A stretch of 24,898 nucleotides of DNA from Deltaproteobacteria bacterium. GTDB taxonomy: Bacteria > Myxococcota_A > JAADFL01. This document shows positions 7,298 to 15,461 of the stretch, one piece after another. Positions within the stretch are counted from its first letter, which is position 1. The number at the start of each line of letters is the position of its first letter. The stretch spans positions 1 to 24,898 of the forward strand of contig JAADFL010000093.1 in the NCBI GenBank assembly GCA_013152945.1, in the 5' to 3' direction. The translations under genes were made by a program, and so were the position numbers. The notes under the pieces are model-generated. The model did not search any database, had not been told where the DNA came from, and saw only the letters and a program-made list of their open reading frames with translations.

Positions 7298-7316
7298 TGT
7301 AGGAAATTCACCTACA
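7298..7316. promoter_or_regulatory. Inverted repeat upstream of the lipoprotein promoter
   Basis: TGTAGG and CCTACA are perfect inverted copies separated by seven bases, lying six bases before the -35 box. It could be an activator or repressor site. It is too short and lacks a T-tract for a terminator of the gene ending at 7462. Confidence 0.35.
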
Positions 7317-7461
7317 TATTGTTATTGGTATGCCTAATAATTATGCCTGCCGGGATCGATTCGTTGCATTTGATACGATTGATACGACATTTTTTCTTTT
7401 TAACAAGGTCAACTTATCCTGCAATTTTTCAGGCAACGCCTATTGAAACAATTTCCATATC

Positions 7462-8913
7462 TCATTCACATGCCGACCTCAAGTTTGAAATTAATTGTTC
7501 CATGTCCTCTGCCTCCCGGCAATGGGGAAACTGCTCTTCCACCCAGTTGGCAAAATCGAGTGCCCTGCATATTTGGCCCGAAAAATATGCTGCGTATGCC
7601 GCCAGGCTTATGACTATCGGGGCTGCCTGATCAACTACATAATCGGACTTGACGCTGCCCTTGAAGACTTCGAGGAATCGATCGGCAGTTTCCACGGCCT
7701 TGTTGAATTCATTAATGGCAAGTGCCGCATCGGCTGCATGGATGAACGAGTAAACATGGCTCGGTCTAATTGCTGGAAAATCAATGTTGGGATAGTCTTT
7801 GTTGAGACCGATTATTTGAAGCGCCATGTCAAATCTTTCCTGATTGCACTTCTTTGTGCCGCAATCATCCAGAGCGGGCAGGTGGCTGTACATGAGATCC
7901 GACAGAGTCGACTTGACCTTGTACTCGTGCCTGGCGCAAAGGAAGGAATTATCCGACATGTATTCCAGTAGCCTTTTTTCAGCCTTTTCTTCGAGCTGCC
8001 TTGATCCGCTTTCCGAAATCTTGCTCCTGGTGGCAAGCCATGCTTCGCCGGTCTCCAAGGCAGGGATTAGTGAGAGCAGATTGGATGCTTTTTTTGTTCC
8101 CAATGTATCTTCGTACATTTTTTGGAGCCTTGAAACTGCGGCCAATTCGTCCACCAGGTCGACATACAGCCCCGGCGCGCCGTCATCATGCTCTAGAGCC
8201 TCTTTGGTGACGTCATCCGCAGGTGCGCCTTCAGGCTTGGATAGAATTCCTCTCAATGCAGTCGAAGTGTCGAGATTTGATTCAACAAGTGCTTTCATGG
8301 CAGCCAGCTCGGCTGCCTCGTACTCATCGATTGAAGCACTTGCCTTTTCCGGCGAAGTCAATATCTCATCGACATTGCCTATCGAGAATTCGGGGTATGC
8401 TGCGATCTCGATCAACCCAAGGGCTATCCTTGTGGTTTCTGCAGGTTCTTCACCCTTGTTTCCGCCTGTTGTGGCTGCAATTACATGTCCTATCTCATGA
8501 CTGAATACCCGCTTGTACTCGGGGAAAGGTAGGTTGTCGGGCATGACGACAATTATTTTGTTACCGATGCGCAGGGTAAAAGCTTCCATATCCCGGCCGG
8601 ATTGAATGTAACCATTGAGGTGGGAATAGGTTTCTTTCAATTTCTCCGGGGTGAGATGCACTACTGTTGCATTTTTTGGAATTTGAATGCCCATCAAAGA
8701 GAATAGAGACTGGTAGTAGGCTCTCACGAGGCTGAATGAAGTTATTGGAGCATTGGTTCGAATAAGGATGGATACCAAGTCATGGTCGACTGGTTCCGGC
8801 GTACCTATAATGGGTTCGGCATCCGCCGACCAACCGGATATTTCCTGTCCTCCGCCCAAGCATGACCATCCGGCGATTACTGAAAAGATGACTATAATGG
8901 TGTTTCTACCCAT
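7462..8913 (-). CDS. Lipoprotein with HExxH metallopeptidase motif
   Basis: This protein has 483 residues when started at the ATG at 8913, which has GGAGG ten bases upstream and begins directly with the signal peptide. The lipobox AGWSC places the lipidated Cys at 18. The motif FSHEIGH (HEIGH at 139-143) is the zinc-binding site of many metallopeptidases; candidate third ligands are the glutamates in GEEPAE about 12-16 residues later. After that, the protein is mostly helical with Ala/Glu/Leu-rich segments that could be TPR-like. I do not recognise the family. It is probably anchored in the outer or inner membrane facing the periplasm. It lies downstream of the outer-membrane barrel gene in the same direction, separated by 231 bases, so joint transcription is uncertain. 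Confidence 0.8.
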   Translation of the reverse strand: MGRNTIIVIFSVIAGWSCLGGGQEISGWSADAEPIIGTPEPVDHDLVSILIRTNAPITSFSLVRAYYQSLFSLMGIQIPKNATVVHLTPEKLKETYSHLNGYIQSGRDMEAFTLRIGNKIIVVMPDNLPFPEYKRVFSHEIGHVIAATTGGNKGEEPAETTRIALGLIEIAAYPEFSIGNVDEILTSPEKASASIDEYEAAELAAMKALVESNLDTSTALRGILSKPEGAPADDVTKEALEHDDGAPGLYVDLVDELAAVSRLQKMYEDTLGTKKASNLLSLIPALETGEAWLATRSKISESGSRQLEEKAEKRLLEYMSDNSFLCARHEYKVKSTLSDLMYSHLPALDDCGTKKCNQERFDMALQIIGLNKDYPNIDFPAIRPSHVYSFIHAADAALAINEFNKAVETADRFLEVFKGSVKSDYVVDQAAPIVISLAAYAAYFSGQICRALDFANWVEEQFPHCREAEDMEQLISNLRSACE

Positions 8914-9144
8914 CTTTCTGAATCCTCCGGGATCTATGGAACGCAAATTCAATGCCGTTTTCATAAACTATTCTCGGTTGAATAATATTTTGTAATTACG
9001 TAGTGATAGAACGTTTGTAACAGATTCGGTTAAGAATAACTTTGGGTAATAGGCAACCACCTTGGGTGCTTGGCGACCCTGGACGCCGGAGGCGATGGAA
9101 TGCAGCTTTTAAGAATCCAGGGGGTACAAAACAGTGTCGCGGTT

Positions 9145-10530
9145 TTAAAAAGACGCCTTGATCTTCAGGTATGCCATGTCCCAGTCGTTGAATGCGGCAA
9201 AGAGTGAATTCCCACCCCCCAGCACGGCCATGTAACCCAGGACAAGGTCTACATTGTCGTAAGGTTTCCATGTAATCTCGGGGGATACACCAATACCATA
9301 GTCATCGGTAATATTTTCAAATTGCTTGGTCTCGTAGAATGCGCTCAATGCAAGTGTCAGATCGTCATTCAAGAACTTCTGCTCCAGCCTTGCCATGAAG
9401 TAATCGTGGAGTTGTCCTTTTCCCCGCTCAGTGAAGAATCCGCGTGAATACTGAAAGTTCAGGTAAGTGCCCCAGGAAAAGGTGTAATCAAGACCCACGG
9501 TGTACTTTACGTAAGGATCGTCCTTCAGGGCTGCGCTCTTTGTTGTCTGGTACGAACTGATCCCGGTGGGGATGGTGACGAAAGTGTCGCATTCCCTCTC
9601 CGGAATGAAAACAGCAACTTCAGCCCACCACCCGACAGTGAAAAGTTCGCCGGCAAGGTCGAAGCCGACCACATGAAGCTCGGGGTACGCCATTTCTGTA
9701 TTGATGGTGACGCTGTTCAGTGATTGAAGTTCGACGTTCACCTTGTAAGGATAGAAGAGATCGTCCCAGCCGTGAAAGTACGATACGGACCAGTCCACGG
9801 TGAGGAGAGTCCCTGACACTTTCACTGCCTGCATAAGATGCTCGAAGTCGTATTTCGGTGAGGCCACTGAGCTGCGCATGCCCTCGATTTTCATTCCCTC
9901 GGGAAGTCGGCCCACCGGAAGGTCGCCGGTCATGAGCGGCATTTCTCCAAATCTCGGCAATGATATGGGCACGATGCCGGGAAGGAATACGCCCGTAAGC
10001 TTCAACCTGTCCTCGATAATGCTCCACTCCATCTTTAATGCCCACGTGGGAACCTTTGCTCCGAAGTTGAAAAAATCCGTAAAGTCATCTGGGTTCAGGT
10101 TGTCCGTGGGGTTCAACCTGTCCGCCGTGCCCCAGGCAATGCGCTGTTTTCCAATGCGAAGGTCCAGTCCTTCTATTCCGGCGAAACTATAAAGGTCGAC
10201 GTATGCCTCCCACAAGAGTATGTCGAGGGGAAAGGCCTGGTCAGAATCGGTTATTCCTTCCACGTCCTTTAAAGCGGAAAAATCATAGTACCTGATCATG
10301 GTGCTTATCCTGGCCTCTACGTCATCACTTGGATCCGCCTGGAGCTCCAGGTAACCGGTATGGTACATCGGATATTGGGGAGCGCCGTCCTGTTGAACCA
10401 GGAAACGCTTATCGAACTGCACATAACCCGTAAGACTCAAGGTCTCGTCCGCCTGGACGGACCTTGCCTGAAACAAGGCAAGGCCGAGTGTGCATATAAT
10501 GGCACTGATGGAAACAAACCGTGGTTTCAT
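9145..10530 (-). CDS. Outer-membrane beta-barrel protein, DUF1302-like
   Basis: This 461-residue protein has a signal peptide (cleavage near VQADE) and alternating hydrophobic/aromatic beta strands through to a C-terminal strand ending in Phe (AYLKIKASF), the usual barrel-assembly signal. The segment LRIGKQRIAWGTADRLNPTD (about 137-156) resembles the conserved patch of DUF1302-type porin-like proteins. It is the last gene of the RND operon, 63 bases after the LolA-like gene, with GGAGG upstream of its ATG. In comparable clusters such barrels are thought to act with an RND pump and a periplasmic carrier in moving lipids or other hydrophobic compounds to the outer membrane. That role is inferred from context. 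Confidence 0.8.
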   Translation of the reverse strand: MKPRFVSISAIICTLGLALFQARSVQADETLSLTGYVQFDKRFLVQQDGAPQYPMYHTGYLELQADPSDDVEARISTMIRYYDFSALKDVEGITDSDQAFPLDILLWEAYVDLYSFAGIEGLDLRIGKQRIAWGTADRLNPTDNLNPDDFTDFFNFGAKVPTWALKMEWSIIEDRLKLTGVFLPGIVPISLPRFGEMPLMTGDLPVGRLPEGMKIEGMRSSVASPKYDFEHLMQAVKVSGTLLTVDWSVSYFHGWDDLFYPYKVNVELQSLNSVTINTEMAYPELHVVGFDLAGELFTVGWWAEVAVFIPERECDTFVTIPTGISSYQTTKSAALKDDPYVKYTVGLDYTFSWGTYLNFQYSRGFFTERGKGQLHDYFMARLEQKFLNDDLTLALSAFYETKQFENITDDYGIGVSPEITWKPYDNVDLVLGYMAVLGGGNSLFAAFNDWDMAYLKIKASF

Positions 10531-10593
10531 TTCATCCTCCGCCTTTTCGAGACAAACCTGCTTTTTTCATCGTACCGGCTTACTGTACCGGCT

Positions 10594-11361
10594 TCAGTGC
10601 GAGCGCTTGAGTTTTCGCTTGCTGAAATCCCTCTTGCCGAGTCCCACGTCGAACTTGATGTCCTTCATGTACATCTTTGTTGCATGGTTCTTTTTCAGGT
10701 CCTTCATTGTGATGGCCGTGGGTGTCCAGTAACCGGAAATTTTCTCCACCTTGTCATTAGTCATGACCTTCCATAGTTTTTGCGCCTTGTTGAAGAACTT
10801 GATCTCTCTTGGTATGTAATTGGTGTTGTCAACGGTCATCACCAGCTTGGAGTAATCGTTTTCGCCGGGATGCTTGGGTGTCAGCTCCAGCACGGTTACA
10901 TCCTTGTCCTTACTCACTATCTTTGCGGTATAGTCGTCCGTGTACGAGGTGTTGCCGATATCGTCGTATGAAAAGTCGGTTCCCATGAAATTCTCGTTCT
11001 TGGCGGATGATGCTATACGCCTGATTTTCTTGAAGGCCGGCATGTACAGGTACATCTCGGTGTCGCTCTTGGACAGGAAGGCCACTCCCTTCACCTCTGC
11101 AGGGGAAAGGAACCTGAGCAACCTGTAGTCAGACGGCTTATGCTGCATCTGCATCATCTTGAGTTTCCTCTTCTTCTCCTTGCCGTTCGACTCGATCAGG
11201 ACCATCTCCATGTTCCCGGTGCTGTCTTTGGCTGGGCTGGAGGCGTCTTCCACTTTTTTCAACAAGTCGTCTCCAGGACCGGCAAAAGCATCGCGTGCGG
11301 GCATTAGTGCTACCGTGGCCGCAACCAAAAGACACAGACTTAAAAATCTTGCAATTCGCAT
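10594..11361 (-). CDS. Outer membrane lipoprotein-sorting (LolA-like) protein
   Basis: This 255-residue periplasmic protein has a cleavable signal peptide (cleavage near AFAGP). The mature part matches the LolA_like family (Pfam PF17131 type): a half-barrel able to hold an acyl chain. Typical phrases are LLRFLSPAEVKGVAFL, MYLYMPAFKKIRRI and the FMGTDFSYDD turn. Its ATG has GGGAGG six bases upstream and follows the RND gene stop by 15 bases, indicating co-transcription. The likely role is to carry a lipid or lipoprotein-like cargo from the RND protein to the outer membrane. It is not lolA itself: it is longer and has a different neighbourhood. Confidence 0.85.
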   Translation of the reverse strand: MRIARFLSLCLLVAATVALMPARDAFAGPGDDLLKKVEDASSPAKDSTGNMEMVLIESNGKEKKRKLKMMQMQHKPSDYRLLRFLSPAEVKGVAFLSKSDTEMYLYMPAFKKIRRIASSAKNENFMGTDFSYDDIGNTSYTDDYTAKIVSKDKDVTVLELTPKHPGENDYSKLVMTVDNTNYIPREIKFFNKAQKLWKVMTNDKVEKISGYWTPTAITMKDLKKNHATKMYMKDIKFDVGLGKRDFSKRKLKRSH

Positions 11362-11376
11362 GTGAAACCTCCCTTT

Positions 11377-14300
11377 TCAGGTGCTGGGGTTCTTGCCGCC
11401 GTTTTTTTCGCGGCTGGCGGGTTTATTTCCGCCCGGTGGAGTAGACCCACTGGATCCGTTCCATTTCTGAAGGTACTTGGCGCCGGTTGCGAAAGCCACG
11501 GAAGGCACGAGGATCATGGCCGCCAGCGAGCTGTACAACATGGTGGATGCCGTGAGCCAGCCGAAGCGCTGGATCGGTGCGGTCCTGGAGAACATCAACA
11601 CAAGGAAGCCGAGCAACACCGTGGCCGAGTTGATGACTATGGCCCTGCCCGTGGTACTCAGGGTAACCGACAACGCCGTGCCCAAGTCGCCGTCCGCCCT
11701 TTTGAACTCACTCCTGAACCTGGACGTGAAGTGTATGGTGTAGTCGATGCCGATACCGATAGCCACGCTTGCCACCATCATGGTGGCATTATCCAGGGGG
11801 ACCCCGAGGGCGCACATTACACCGAAGTTGAGGACCACTGTAAGGACGATGGGAATCATGGACACCAGGCCGCCCACGAGTGACCTGAGCTGTATCATCA
11901 TCAACACAAGCACAAGGACCAGTGCCAGTCCAAGGCTGTTGAGCTGACTCCGTTTGAGCCTGGAGTCGAGCTCGCCGGCTATTAGCGGCAGGTCGGTTTC
12001 GCGAACAGATATTGTTACAGCGCTTTTCTTGTCGGGCTTGGTTCCGGTGACGCGTTCGTACTCGGTTGCCGTGAGGTATAATACCGGCTCCTGCGTCTCC
12101 CACAAGTCTGCCCTGACCTTGGAGCCCAGGTCCGGATCTTTTTTACCCGCAGCTTCCACGAGCGGCTCGAGTGCCTTGTACATCTTGTTGATGTGCTCCT
12201 TGGAAACGACTTCCCGGGCCAGCGTGACCAGGGAAGACGCCATTTGCGGCACGTACGAAAGGTCCTCCTCATAATCTTTTTTAGAATCGTAGTCGGACAC
12301 GGACATTACGGCTTTGAGAACCTTTTCGATATTTTTTCGAGTTAGGTTCTTTTCACGAACCAGTCTCGTCATCTCCCTCGAGGCTGTCTCGACGGCCTTG
12401 CCCGCAAGTTCTATCTCTGCCTCGTCGCCTCCAAGGTAATCCGCGATCATTGATATTACCTTTTGGTCTACTTTTTTGTCCGGCAGGGAGGCGATCTTCA
12501 TGGCCGATTCAACCATGACCACCAACCGGTCCTCGGCAGGCGGATCTTTTTCAGATGCGGACAAGTCCAGCCATATTCTGTGTCCCACGTGCCCGGCCAG
12601 CACCCTTGCAAAGTCTTTTTGCTTCCCGGGCGGCACGCTCGAAGCAGGAAGTTTAAAACGCGGTTGTTCGAAACGCCCGGCAAGCCCGGATACACGCAAG
12701 GCAATGTCCTTGAAGACAGCCGTATCCTCCCTGTCCACCTTGGCCTGAACAATCGCCTCTGTCATATCAGTGTTTACCATTTGCTCCAGTATGTCGTTAC
12801 CGTCGATGAAGACCCACAGGTTGCCCAGCCCCTTCCTGCCTGCGGGCACCACGAACCTGTTGTTCATGGTGCGGTTCATTTCGGCAACCAGGTAAGCAAT
12901 GGACTGGGCGTTGTGAACGTGCGGCATGGCGTCGAGCTCTTGCTCCAGGAGGCGCATGAGCTTAACCACCGCCGGGTCCTTCATGTCTCCTTGTACCTTG
13001 ACCAAAACGGGCGTGGCGCCTCCGAAATGGTGCTCCATGAGTTCCTGGGCCACCCTGGGCTCGCTCTTCTTCTCGAAGTACGTGGTCATGTTGACCTCGG
13101 TCTTGATCCTCGGCAGTAGTGCAATGGATGCGCCCGTAAAGACCAGGGCGAGAAGGATGATGAGCTTGCGATGTTCCAGGCTCAAGGGCCCGAGTGCAGC
13201 CGTGAATCGAGACAGGAGCCCCGGCTTCGATGAGCCGCCTTCGCCTTTGTCGGTTTTTTTGTGTCTATTGCCGAAGCGCTTGAGGCTCAGTACAGCGGGC
13301 ACAAAGGTGAGGGACAGTACCAGCGCCGCGATGATACCCAGGGACGTGTAAACGCCGAAGTCACGTATTATGGACAGGTCTGCCGAGAGGAGCGAGGCAA
13401 AGCCGATGAACGTGGTCAGGGCCGCCATTACCAGGGGAACGCCGACTTCGGACAACGTTGCCTCCATCACCCCGTATTCGTCCGGCCCGTTTGACCTGAT
13501 TCCCGAGTTGTCTTCGTAGTACTTGTTTATCACGTGTATCCCGTACGCAGTGCCGCACGCGATTAAAACCACGGGCATTATTGCCGATACCATGGATATC
13601 GGTGCACCAGTAAGTGCCATGAGGCCAAGCACCCAGACAACTGACAAGAAGACCGTTACAAGCGGCAGCAACACGCCGGTTAGGGTCCTGAAGCTCAAGT
13701 ACAATGTGATGAGAATGATGATCGAGACTAATGGGATCAGGGCGGACATATCATGATATATGACCTGGTTCATGTAATCCATGACCATGGGCAGCCCGCC
13801 GAAGTACAGCTTCCTGGTCCCTGCCACCTGCCTGGAGGTTTTCTTTATGGCTGCTGCCACGACCTGCTTGTTTACGCCGGGTTGCAGCCTGGCCACAACC
13901 ACGGTGTACCTGGCATCGGCAGAGACCAGGTTATCCTTGTACATGCTCTTGGACAAGGTATAGTCCCTCAGTGCCTTGAGCCTGGCCGGGTCGGCTGGGA
14001 TTTTGTCCCTGGGCAACAGTTTGCCCACTTCCAGGCCGCTGTCGGTCTTTTTTATGTCCAGGATATTGGTGAGGCTGTTCACCTGGCGGACACCATCTGT
14101 TTTTGCTATTGCCCGGGTGAGCCTGCGTAACAGGGAAAGGTTTTCCCGTGAAAAAACCCCCAACGGATCACCTTCTTCGGCCTCAATCGCGACCATGGCG
14201 ATATAATTTCCACCGTACCGTTTGCCTATGTCCTTGAAGGCTATGACGTCTGAATCGTCTTCAGGCAGGGATGCGAGCATGTCTGTCTGCACTTTTATAT

Positions 14301-14394
14301 TGCGGATCGAAAAACCAAAGAACGCGGTTATGGCGAGCACTCCCAGCATAACCCATAGCCTGTAGCGGAGAATGAAACGTGCAAGAGCCTTCAT
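11377..14394 (-). CDS. RND/MMPL family exporter
   Basis: This single chain of 1005 residues has two repeats, each with one helix, a large periplasmic loop and a five-helix bundle, giving 12 predicted membrane segments. The helix bundles carry the MMPL/sterol-sensing style motifs: ACGTAYGIHVINKYYED in the first half and IGIGIDYTIHFTSRFRSEF in the second. The proteins of this type closest in layout (HpnN, BstA) move hopanoids, sterols or other lipids using the proton gradient. I started it at the ATG at 14394 (GGAG nine bases upstream, immediately before the first helix); a 23-residue upstream extension looks non-coding. It is the first gene of the operon and has its own promoter with TetR-type half-sites. 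Substrate unknown, probably lipidic. Confidence 0.9.
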   Translation of the reverse strand: MKALARFILRYRLWVMLGVLAITAFFGFSIRNIKVQTDMLASLPEDDSDVIAFKDIGKRYGGNYIAMVAIEAEEGDPLGVFSRENLSLLRRLTRAIAKTDGVRQVNSLTNILDIKKTDSGLEVGKLLPRDKIPADPARLKALRDYTLSKSMYKDNLVSADARYTVVVARLQPGVNKQVVAAAIKKTSRQVAGTRKLYFGGLPMVMDYMNQVIYHDMSALIPLVSIIILITLYLSFRTLTGVLLPLVTVFLSVVWVLGLMALTGAPISMVSAIMPVVLIACGTAYGIHVINKYYEDNSGIRSNGPDEYGVMEATLSEVGVPLVMAALTTFIGFASLLSADLSIIRDFGVYTSLGIIAALVLSLTFVPAVLSLKRFGNRHKKTDKGEGGSSKPGLLSRFTAALGPLSLEHRKLIILLALVFTGASIALLPRIKTEVNMTTYFEKKSEPRVAQELMEHHFGGATPVLVKVQGDMKDPAVVKLMRLLEQELDAMPHVHNAQSIAYLVAEMNRTMNNRFVVPAGRKGLGNLWVFIDGNDILEQMVNTDMTEAIVQAKVDREDTAVFKDIALRVSGLAGRFEQPRFKLPASSVPPGKQKDFARVLAGHVGHRIWLDLSASEKDPPAEDRLVVMVESAMKIASLPDKKVDQKVISMIADYLGGDEAEIELAGKAVETASREMTRLVREKNLTRKNIEKVLKAVMSVSDYDSKKDYEEDLSYVPQMASSLVTLAREVVSKEHINKMYKALEPLVEAAGKKDPDLGSKVRADLWETQEPVLYLTATEYERVTGTKPDKKSAVTISVRETDLPLIAGELDSRLKRSQLNSLGLALVLVLVLMMIQLRSLVGGLVSMIPIVLTVVLNFGVMCALGVPLDNATMMVASVAIGIGIDYTIHFTSRFRSEFKRADGDLGTALSVTLSTTGRAIVINSATVLLGFLVLMFSRTAPIQRFGWLTASTMLYSSLAAMILVPSVAFATGAKYLQKWNGSSGSTPPGGNKPASREKNGGKNPST

Positions 14395-14454
14395 GTTATG
14401 GTACTCCAGTGCGAGCCGACTCGGGAAAGAATGACATTGGTCATACCTATGTTC

Positions 14455-14483
14455 ATCGACCATAAAGCGAATTCTGGTCGATT
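14455..14483. promoter_or_regulatory. Putative TetR operator at the RND promoter
   Basis: The half-sites ATCGACC (14455-14461) and GGTCGAT (14476-14482) are inverted copies separated by 14 bases. They are identical to the half-sites at the tetR promoter and overlap the downstream edge of the -10 box. Confidence 0.65.
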
Positions 14484-14509
14484 AAAATTTTTATTCGCCC
14501 GCATGCCAA
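14481..14509 (-). promoter_or_regulatory. Promoter of the RND operon
   Basis: On the minus strand TTGGCA (14509-14504) and TTTAAT (14486-14481) have a 17-base spacer. The -10 runs directly into an ATCGACC half-site, the same geometry as at the tetR promoter. The leader is about 80 bases. Confidence 0.6.
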
Positions 14510-14583
14510 CACTCATTATGCTGACCCTCGTATGCCCATATTTCCCATATTTATCAATTGTCTCATCTCTGTTATTTCATCCC

Positions 14584-15162
14584 TTACTTTTTGCTGAGTC
14601 CGCGCAGCACCAGGTCCACCAATGCCTCCGCCTTGCGGTCAAGGGCCAGCTCGCGGCCGTCAAGCATCCAAGGGGTTTCCAATGCCTTGATAGCCGCGTA
14701 CATTGCGGCGCTGACGAGCTTCACGTCCTTGACTTCCAATTCGCCGTTTTCCTCTCCCTGTTCCAGGATGTCGGTGAGAATGGATTGTTCTTCAAGGCGC
14801 AGGTCCTGGAGTGCCCGTTCTGCCTCGGGCCACAGCTCGTACATTGCTTCTCTGGTGATCTGGTGCAGTGTGGCCACTTCTTCGAGCTGCTTGAAATGAG
14901 ACATGAGAAAGGTGCGTAATTTTTCTTTTGCACTGTCCGCCTGCCTCACAGCCTTGCGCAGCATAGAAAGGAATGTTGCCGCCTCGTGGCGCACAACAGT
15001 GGCGAACAGCTCCTCCTTGCCCTGGTAGTAAGAGTAGACCGTACCCTTGCCTACGCCGGCCTTTTTGGCTATGTCCGAAATGGATGTCTTCTTGAGGCCG
15101 TATTTTGCAAAGAGCTTCTTGGCGGCCTCCAGGATCCTTTGGTCCTTTTTATCCGCCATCAT
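14584..15162 (-). CDS. TetR-family transcriptional regulator
   Basis: This 192-residue protein starts at the ATG at 15162 (GGAG six bases upstream, two Met codons in a row). The N-terminal helix-turn-helix is classic: ILEAAKKLFAKYGLKKTSI, then DIAKKAGVGKGTVYSYYQGK with the YYQGKEELF end. The C-terminal ligand domain is helical and of ordinary size. The frame could be read 25 codons farther upstream, but that part covers the promoter and operator. It precedes the RND operon on the same strand with a 189-base gap that holds the second operator. The likely role is repression of itself and of the exporter, relieved by a small hydrophobic ligand. Confidence 0.9.
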   Translation of the reverse strand: MMADKKDQRILEAAKKLFAKYGLKKTSISDIAKKAGVGKGTVYSYYQGKEELFATVVRHEAATFLSMLRKAVRQADSAKEKLRTFLMSHFKQLEEVATLHQITREAMYELWPEAERALQDLRLEEQSILTDILEQGEENGELEVKDVKLVSAAMYAAIKALETPWMLDGRELALDRKAEALVDLVLRGLSKK

Positions 15163-15180
15163 CCTTAACTCCGTGCGTAC

Positions 15181-15208
15181 AATCGACCAAAATGGTCGAT
15201 TGGTCGAT
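15181..15208. promoter_or_regulatory. Putative TetR operator at the tetR promoter
   Basis: AATCGACC (15181-15188) and GGTCGATT (15194-15201) form a perfect palindrome with a five-base centre, and a third half-site GGTCGAT follows at 15202-15208. The cluster lies immediately downstream of the -10 box, over the expected transcription start, as expected for autorepression. Confidence 0.75.
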
Positions 15209-15237
15209 AGTGTACCAAGTATGATTCGGTGTGTCAA
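15209..15237 (-). promoter_or_regulatory. tetR promoter
   Basis: On the minus strand a perfect TTGACA (15237-15232) and TACACT (15214-15209) are separated by 17 bases. The operator begins at the next base. Confidence 0.7.
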
Positions 15238-15355
15238 ATGGTTTTTTGGAAAATCCCCACCCGTGAATCCCTGTGGTTGCCCGAAATTTTACAGGGACCA
15301 AATTAAGGCATGGCATGCATGTAACAACCCGAAAAGTGGTTTAATTTTTATTTGA

Positions 15356-15382
15356 ATGGCAGGCTTGTACGAGCCCTGCCAT
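15356..15382. repeat. Stem-loop beyond the permease 3' end
   Basis: ATGGCAGG and CCTGCCAT pair around a short centre, with two more pairs after a single bulged base. On the minus strand it lies about 40 bases after the permease stop codon. It is followed by an A-rich, not U-rich, stretch, so it is not a standard intrinsic terminator but may mark the transcript end. A perfect 12-base palindrome, TTGTAATTACAA, is at 15389-15400. Confidence 0.4.
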
Positions 15383-15416
15383 AGTTCCTTGTAATTACAA
15401 AAAAATCAAGCAGGAA

Positions 15417-15461
15417 GAAAATCAACGTGGGTGGGGAGCGTGAGTTTTGGGAGCGTGAGTT
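15417..15461 (-). repeat. C-rich tandem unit plus TTGATTTTC element, copy B
   Basis: On the minus strand CTCACGCTCCC occurs twice, separated by four A, and is followed by CACCCACGTTGATTTTC. The 22 bases at 15417-15438 match copy A at 21 of 22 positions. The element overlaps the last codons of the permease and supplies its TGA. Confidence 0.6.
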
